This document shows, in pieces, positions 24,601-33,100 of a stretch of DNA of 64,000 nucleotides. The stretch covers positions 637,501-701,500 of the forward strand of contig CAJNDS010002113.1 of NCBI GenBank assembly GCA_905221605.1, given 5' to 3'. The position numbers and the translations under genes are program-made. The stretch is from Symbiodinium natans. Its lineage: Eukaryota; Sar; Dinophyceae; Suessiales; Symbiodiniaceae. Numbering within the stretch: position 1 is the first letter of the stretch; the number at the start of each line of letters is the position of its first letter. The notes beneath the pieces were generated by a model that was not told the DNA's origin, searched no databases, and saw only the letters and a program-made list of their open reading frames with translations.

Positions 24601-27600
24601 GGTCACCAAGGATTTTTAGCTAAACCCTAAACCCTAAACCCTAAACCCTAAACCCTAAACCCTAAACCCTAAACCCTAAACCCTAAACCCTAAACCCTAA
24701 ACCCACCCCAGCCTTTGCCAGGCTTGGCTCACGATGAAGAAGTGGGGTGAGGACTTGACACGTGCCGAGGCAGGATCTGCTGTCAAGCGCTTGGTAGCGG
24801 GTTTAGGGTTTAGGGTTTAGGGTTTAGGGTTTAGGTAGCCCAGTGGTACCCTTTGCCCTTTTGTTGGTTCATGGTTCCCTTGTGAAGTAACCACCCCCCA
24901 AAAGAGTGCCGTTATTATAGCATGGTTACTGGCCTACCATGGGCAGTTGCAGCACTATGATGGTAACGTTGCTGCAAAAATGCTCAGCTAGCTTAGAGTC
25001 TCGTATCGCCTAAACGGAACCCTAAACCCTAAACTCTAAACCCTCTCATCGAGCCCCTTTTTAGACCCGCCATCCCTGCAGCTGTGAGCGGCAGTCGCAT
25101 CCCAAGACACCTTGCTGGCTCCTTGAATTTGTACTAGAAGGTTCATGGGTAGGTAGAAGTAGGTTTATAAGTACCCCAAGTAAGGTGATAGCCAGTCAGA
25201 GTATTAGTTGCCCTACTTATAACCGCACTTATAACCGCCAAGTAGTCTGCTTGGGCAGGATCAAGTTGTTCAACGGAGTTGGATCCAACTCTACCCTAGA
25301 CTGCAAACCCAAGATCCCTAATGCACATTAAGCCCCCTAGTCTTCTGCCCCAAGGAAACACAGAGGCCGTACACTCATTCCCCTTTGTTTGGATGAGCTT
25401 AGGGCTTTGATTCCCAATTCCCCCCCCCCCCCCCCCCGCGAAGTGTGCTTGCGTGTGTGCTTGCGTGTGTGCTTGCGTGTGTGCTTGCGTGTGTTCTTGC
25501 GTGTGTGCTTGCGTGTGTGCGGGTGTGCTTGCGTGTGTGCTTGCGTGTGTGCTTGCGTGTGTGCATGTGTGCTTGCGTGTGTGCGTGCGTGCGTGCGTGC
25601 GCGTGTGCGCGTGTGCGCGTGTGCGCGTGTGCGCGTGTGCGTGTGGGTGTGTGTGTGTGTGTTCTCAATCCCCAAGTACGGCTAGGTAGGCCCTTAGGGA
25701 AATGTCATGCTTTCCTTTGATTGTGGAAAAGAGGAATGCTTTCAAAGAGTTTTAAGAGCCATCCTAACAACTAAAGACCCCAAGCCGCAGAGCTGTATGG
25801 TGCTTTACTGTAACTTTGGATCCTTGGGAGGTTGAATAAGGCAGCTAAAAACTTAATTTATAACTACCCTCCTAAATACAACCAAATATAGCAGTACTGT
25901 AATATCAACCAAACTGAACTGTTAAAGGTTGGGGGGACTTCTGCGGTTGAAGGGTTTAGGCCACAGTTGGAGTCGCCTGACAAGCATTCTCAACAAGGTT
26001 CTAGGGTGTAGGGTTACGGTTTAGGGTTCAACACGAAATTCAAGTGACCAAACACCACTTTGACATAACGAAGTCACACAGAAAAAAGAAAACCTGTGAA
26101 GCCAAAGCGGGTACCATTTTTCAAATTCCTGGGTCAGTGAAGCCTGGCTTCTTGGATATTTTATAGTTGGCTTAAGCGCATGCGGGGCGAAACAGCTTGT
26201 TCCCGGGAAACGTATCATCGTGGGCTGGTTAGTAATGGCCATCTTAAGTGCACCTGCGTTTTGATCAACTACCGCATGTGCCCCCATCGTAGAACAAGTC
26301 CTAAGCCCGCACGGCAGGTGCAGATGCTCATGGGAGGCCCTTATGACGCGTTCAATTGCCAGCCTGGACCCCAAGTGGCCTAGGTAGGGTGGGTAAGCGG
26401 TTTTAAAGGGTCTAAGGCAGCCTTGGCATTTTGAAGGTATCACTTGGGGGATTACCTAGTTTACCATGCACCGTTTGGTTTATAGGTCTGTGAGGGGTGT
26501 TGGCTTGTAGGGACTTGGGGGCGGGGAACGAGCCCCCTCCCTGTTGAGGACCCCGCCCCCCCCCCCCCCCCCCCCCCCCCCCGACATTCATCATCCAATC
26601 CATTCTCTTCATTCTATTGTAGTGACTATGGAACTATGGATGTTCTTTCAGCATATGAATCCTTGGGCCCCTCTCCGCTTGTGACCTCGGAAGCCCTGGC
26701 AGGTTTCAGGAGCATTTTGGGGGCTTAAGGGTGCCCCCATACTCTAAGATGATTGCTTGTTGCTGCCTCAGAGATCGTCTGCCGTCGCAGGGTCAGCATC
26801 TTTGCGGGAGCCGGCGGCGATGAAGCCTGCGATTGGGTCTGCATGCTGGAGCCAGGAGCTCATACCCCTGAGTTTGAGCGCATGAGGGTTCGGGCGAGGG
26901 TCATAAGTCATAAGGTTCAAGGGGAGCAGGGTATTTGCGCCTTCTTGGGCTCTTGGGAGCATCTGGCTCAGGTTTGAAGGCGCGTGCAAGCTTTTCAAAC
27001 CCTAAGCCCTGAGCCCCTCTGATTCCCAGAAGTCCGAAAGCCCTAAGCCCTAAACCCCAAACCCTAAACCCTAAGCCCTAAACCCTAAGCCCTAAACCCC
27101 AAACCCTAAACCCTAAGCCCTAAGACCTCTAACCCAAACCATCCTAATTCCTGGTACACCCAAAGCAGGGTGCGCCTTCGCAGCAGCCCAGGCCCCCCCC
27201 AAAAACACCCAGCCCCAAAACTCTACGCCCCCTTCATATAGTAGCAAGTGTCTTTAATGTAAACAGGGGTCTATTCAAAGTACTTTTAGAGGTTCTAAGG
27301 GCCAAATTAAAACCTAAACCCTAAACCCTAAACCCTAAACCCTAAACCCTAAACCCTAAACCCTGAACCCTAAACCCTAAACCCTAAACCCTAAACCCTA
27401 AACCCTAAACCCTAACCCTAAACCCTAAACCCTAAACCCTAAACCCTATAAACCCTAAACCCTAGGGTGCAATTGAAACTGAGGCGCATGTACAGCAACT
27501 ATGCCCAGCAAAAGGGCTGGAGTTCTCGGCGGCTCGACAGCACCGACGGCGACGCGATCGGCTTGAAGAGCGCGCCGCCCAGGGGGGGGAGGGTTTAGGG

Positions 27601-30129
27601 TTTAGGGTTTAGGCCCTAAACCCTAAACCCTAAACCCTCCCCCCCCTGGGCGGCGCGGGGTTTAGGGTTTAGGGTTTAGGGTTCAGGCTTAGGGTTTACG
27701 GTTTAGGGTTTAGGGTTCAGGGTTCAGGTTTCAGGGTTTAGGGTTCAGGGTTCAGGGTTTAGGGCTGGGGTTCGGTGTTGCTAGGCTGGCTGTAGGGTTT
27801 TCCTGGATGCCCGCCCCTTTGGTGACTAACCTTTGAGGTTATCTCAAGGTGCTTGGAATGGTGTCTGTTTTTTTGAAAGTTTAGGCTTCATAAGGTCTTG
27901 TAAGAAGGCCCTCCTTTAGCCCCTGAGTTTCGAGAAAGTTTCACGGTTTCTCGTCCTTGTTCGGCTCACAGCTTTGTGGTCGATTGGCGACTTGGGTTCG
28001 CGTTTCCACAAGCTTGGCTCGAGGGCTAATCCCATGAAGCTTCAGGTAGGGCGCAAAGTCATTTTACTCCAAAGGGGGCTTGTGGCTGGCCACTGCTGGG
28101 GATTGCGACCCTCACGTTTTCGCCCTATACACCTCGATCACCAAACCCCCCAAACCCTGAATCCCAAGCCCTAAACACCCTAAACCCTAAACAGCCATAA
28201 TTTGTACCCGACTGTGCCCTCGACCCTGAGCCCCCCCAAAACTTTGAGATTCCGGGCTCTAACCTCTGCAGGTGTCGAGTTCGAAGTTACAGGCCCGGGG
28301 CGAGAAGAGGGGGGGGGGGGGGGGGATGTGGGCCTAAACCCTAAACTCAGCTGAACCCTAACCCCGCGAGGGGGAAGCGGGGGGGGGGGGGGGCTAAGCC
28401 CTAAACTCTAAACTGTAAACCCTGAACCCTAAACCCTAAACCCTGAACCCTAAACCCTGAACCATAAACCCTAAACCCTGAACCCTGAACCCTGAACCCT
28501 AACCAAAAAACTGTACTCTGCACCCCCCAAAGCTTCTTCAACTTCAAGGCTCCAGGGAGTCGAACTGTATCTGGGCTCATCGACGTCGAAGTTGTATAGG
28601 GTTGGCGTCCGGCGTTTGGGGATTGGGTTTTAGGCTTAGGCCTTAGGGTTTCAGGGTTTAGGTTTGGGTTTAGAGTTCAGGGTTTAGGTTTTGGGTTGAC
28701 TTCCTCAGTGGGTTTGAGGGATGAAGATGTTCAACCTTCGGGCTGTCTGTTTCCACTACTCGTCCTCTCCCCATATGCCAGGTGAGTATGCCTTCGGGAT
28801 GCTGCAGCGTGAGACGGGCACGCACCGGTGCAATCCTCATGCATGAGACACCGAGAAGACGTAGAGGGGCTGGGAGTTCCGAGTTTGGGAGGCTCAACCC
28901 GCCTGTTTTGTGGGTTAATTCTAAGCAGGCGGGAGCTTGACTGCTGACACGTAGCTTTGCACGTAGCTTGCCCAGAGAAGCATGCCGTTCCCGAGGTGTT
29001 CAAGTCTGTGTCTGTTGCTAGCAGATGTCGAGGTAGAGCTTCTTGTTTCTGTAGTTAGTAAGTCTATATTGGGCTCCTTGTAAATATTGGTGAGTGTTTT
29101 TGTCCCCCATAGTAGCAATAAACACCGCACTTCACTACATGCAATAAGGGTCCCAGGGTGCTTTCGGATTCGGCGCCTACCTAGCAAAGCCCTATTGGCC
29201 CTGCAATCCTGAACCCGACCCCCTCTCCCCCCTTCCCCCCCCCCCCCCAGGAAAGCCCTGATGCGTTCTGCAGCCTTTAAAGCCCCCCAAACCCCAAACT
29301 CTGAAACCACAGGGGGGGTTTAGAGAGTTGAGGCTTCAGGCGCCAAAATCCTCGTAAACCCCGTCGCCAATCCCTAGAATCGGCTGAAGAACTAAACCCG
29401 GAACTCTAAGAAATAATCAACATTCACCTTGGGCATACCTTTTAAAAGAAGTTAAGGGGTATTGTTAAACATCGTTCCTCATATCCTTTTATAGGTTAAG
29501 GGGTATGTTGAATTATTCTTAGATCAACCCTAAGCAGCGTAGTTTGTTTCAGACGAAGAGGTTGGTCCGCATCTGGAACGGGAAGCGGCAGACCACCTTT
29601 GCCGGTGTCGAGGCCGGAGATGGGCACCTCCGGAACCCCGAAGGCTAAGGTTATTCCCTTAAAGCCCCTTTCAGGGATCTGAGGTATCCGACGAAGACAC
29701 TATAGGTTTTGGGGTTCTTAAGGCATGAGGTGTACCTGTAAGCCGAGGCTTCGGGGATTGTATGGTGCAGGGTTGCCCAAACACTGCAATGGAGCAGCAA
29801 GTTCTACACCCACCCACCCACCCATCCAGCCACCCACCCCATCCACCCCCAGCCACCCAGCCAGCCAGCCAGACAGCCAGCTACCCACGGACAAAAGAAC
29901 AGGCCGGTAACTGGCGACCAAAAGCCCAAACCCTAAACTCTAAACCGCATAGGCTCAAAGCTCCAACCCTCCCCTCGACTCCCCGAGCTGCTCCTGAACA
30001 CCGGTTTTCCAGCAGGCGGTTTTGAAAACTCCCTCGGCCCTGTAAACATCATGAACTCCGAAGCCCCGCACACGATCCGCGTACCAGAAGGCGGGGTTTT
30101 AGGATTGTAGTGCGCCCCCACCCCTTCTC

Positions 30130-30166
<37 letters not shown>

Positions 30167-33100
30167 CTCTTTTTGGTTGTTTGGACGGGAGTTCCTTGTT
30201 TCCTTCTCCTTTCACGGGCCAACAGCATTAGGTCCCCCCAAAAGAAGCTTCAACTCGACGGTCTAGGCATCTGCCCCTGCTGGAAGGTGGTTCCTGTTCT
30301 CCCCGACGACGCGGCTAGCGCGGTGGACATTGACGCAAAGGACCTTACGCGCACCTGCCATGGTTGAGACAAGCGCCGACGCAATCCAGCAGCCCACGAA
30401 CAGGGTTTAGGTTGCACTGGGCGGTTTAGGGTTGGGTCTCGGGCCCACAAGGTCTGACGATTGACGCCCACACCTTGAAGCCTTTACACAACTCTACAGA
30501 TTGCCCGGCCAGGTGGGACACTTTCAGATCAGGCGGCAAGGGTGGCCAGAATGTCAACAAGCTGGAGACAGGCAGGGAACCTAAACCCTAAACCCTAAAC
30601 CCTACACTTCTGCAAACTGACGCCTCCAATCCCAAACCCACCCTAAACCCTAGCCTCCCCACTATCGGGGAGAAGCAAGAGGGTTTACACATCCCGAAGC
30701 GTCCCCTAAACCCTAAACCCTAATTAAACCCTAAACCCGAAACCCTAAACCCTAAACCGGTGGCTCCCGAGCTCCTCCAGCAGCTCCGCCCTTCGCGAGG
30801 CGTTCGGGTGACGCACGCGCCGCCATGGGCTGAGCTGGGCTTAGGGTTTAGGGTTTAGGGTTTATAAGGCTTCGGGTTTAGGGTCTAGGGTTCAGGGTTC
30901 AGGGTTTAGGGTTTTTTTCTAGCAGCTTGCGGATGTGACATGCCTGGTTCAGAGGTGAGCCGCCCCCATCCCTTGGCCCCCATGGCAGGGTCAGTGATGG
31001 GTTGTTGAACAAATTCCTTAAGCTCCAGCTGGTTGAATTGAAGAGGGGCCACAAGAGCATGCATCTGGAGAGGTGATCCGAGAGGGTTCACCCTGGTACT
31101 GACGCGAACTGAGCACAGACATGCTCTGCAGAGTCACTGCAGGCCGCGTGCTGTTGCGAGATCCCTTGGCGAGAGCTTCTCGCGAATAAACCCCAAACTC
31201 CTAAGCCGTGTAAGTGCCCTAAACTCCTGAAACCCCAAGCCAGATAAATCCTAAACCTTGAGCATCTGAGATTGTTGATGCAAGCCATGCTGCGGCCATG
31301 AACCCGACCTCAATTCTTTGCATGCCTTCGATCGCCTAGATGATCATCCCTTCTAGGGGTATCCATATACTACAAGGAGCCGCCTTGTAAATCGAGAACC
31401 TCAAACCCCGCCTCGAGCCTGCAATTCCCCGCACGGTTTCCCCTAAACCCTAAACCCAAACCCTAAACCCTAAACCCTAAACCCTTTTGGGCAACCGAAG
31501 GTTTGAGCCACTGACGGCAGGCGCCCTCTGACCTCTTGCAAACTTGCAAAGGTCCCCCCTTGGACCTGAAAGTTGGAAAACCTACCGATGGTATTGAAGG
31601 GTTTTGCGGCATTCTGGATTTTTGCCCTATACGCCGTATAAAACCGACGACTTCGAGAAAAAAACAAGGAACCCCACAAGCCCTACAAACCCAACAACAC
31701 CCATAAGCCCTACAACTACTTGTGAACCCTGCAAGTCCCATAGAACCCACAATGCACCTGAAACCTACCTAAACCCTAAACCCTAAACCCTCAACCCGGC
31801 AAACCCGGCATACTCTTCGCACACCAAGGACCGGCATCGCCGTCCGGTGTACGGAAGAGCGCAGCCAGCTGAGCAATCGAAACAAGGCGGTTTATGTGGC
31901 TTCGCAGTGATAAGGGTACCCTAAACCCTAAACCCTAAACCCTAAACCCTAAACCCTAAACCCTAAACCCTAAACCGACGGCATGGGTATGGGGGGACTA
32001 AGCTAGGATGCACAAAGGCTTCCTCCATAGTCCGACTTAGATTGCTAGGGAGCGTCAGGAAGAGCATTCTGACCCAGTAAGAACATAACCTGCTGGACTT
32101 CAGAACTCCCGAAAGACTAGACACCCCTCGCACAGGGACGTTTTCCGCACCCCAAGCTTGCCTAGCTGCACTGAACGCCGAAACCCTACCTTAAGCCCCC
32201 GGTGGCCCGTTTAGAGCAGGCGCTGTTGCAGCTGAAAGCAAAGCTCATGCTGATCAAGGTCAGGGCATTGGGGGCTTCTTGTGGGGAGATATGAAGCAGG
32301 GCATATATTCCTGTTATTGGTGAGTGTACATACTTGGTGGCCTTTTGGGGATACAAGAAATATAAACCCTACTTCATATCATTCCAAAGGTTAGGGCGTT
32401 CAGGGCTCATCTGCCCGCCCCCTGCCAACAAGAGCAGGAGACGAGGGCGAGATGTCACCCTTAAGCTGATCTGTGCCAAGCTTCCTCGGCTTTTGCTAGG
32501 CCTGGGGATATTGTTACGTCTGAAACCTAAACCCCCCCCAAAAAATGCCCAGGTCAGCCCAGCTCAGACTGGGGTGCAATTTGGGCTGCCATTTTTGAAG
32601 TAATCTCAGGCATGCACGTGTCTCAAATAACGCAGGAGCAGCTTGCCATGGTGTATGAGTCATCGCCAAGTCCCGCATGATGCACATTCACCTGGGCCGT
32701 CTTGAGCCCAGCCGTAGCCTTCAGCCGCGGGCGCTGAATTCGAATCCTGCGTCCGGTCTACTCGAACATGTGCGACCTTCAACGCACGCTTCGCGCATGC
32801 AGGCCCCTGTGAAACTTGGCGGGTTCTTCCATGTTGCCATCGGGTTCGGGGGACTGGAGTTGTCCTACGCCACGATCAGGAGAATTCAACTCCCGACCTG
32901 GAGTCGTAGACTCGCCTCCTCTTTACCAGCACACAGCACAGTTTCCCAGAGAGCATCTTTCTGTGTCACACAGATGAGTACAAGGGACGATGGCCCGTTC
33001 GAGAAGAGCGGCGGTCATGTTGCAGAGGAATTGTGCGCTCGTCTGAATTCCCCCAGTATCCCAGATCGGGTCCACCGGTCCACCGGTTCTCTCGGTCTGG

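Noticed and set aside
25337-25720. Cys/Val- and His/Thr-repeat open frames
   Set aside because: Translations of the GTGTGCTTGC minisatellite.
32740-32780. B-box-like GAATTCGAATCC as a tRNA gene
   Set aside because: No acceptor stem or anticodon arm could be paired around it; kept only as a weak hint of a SINE-like insert.
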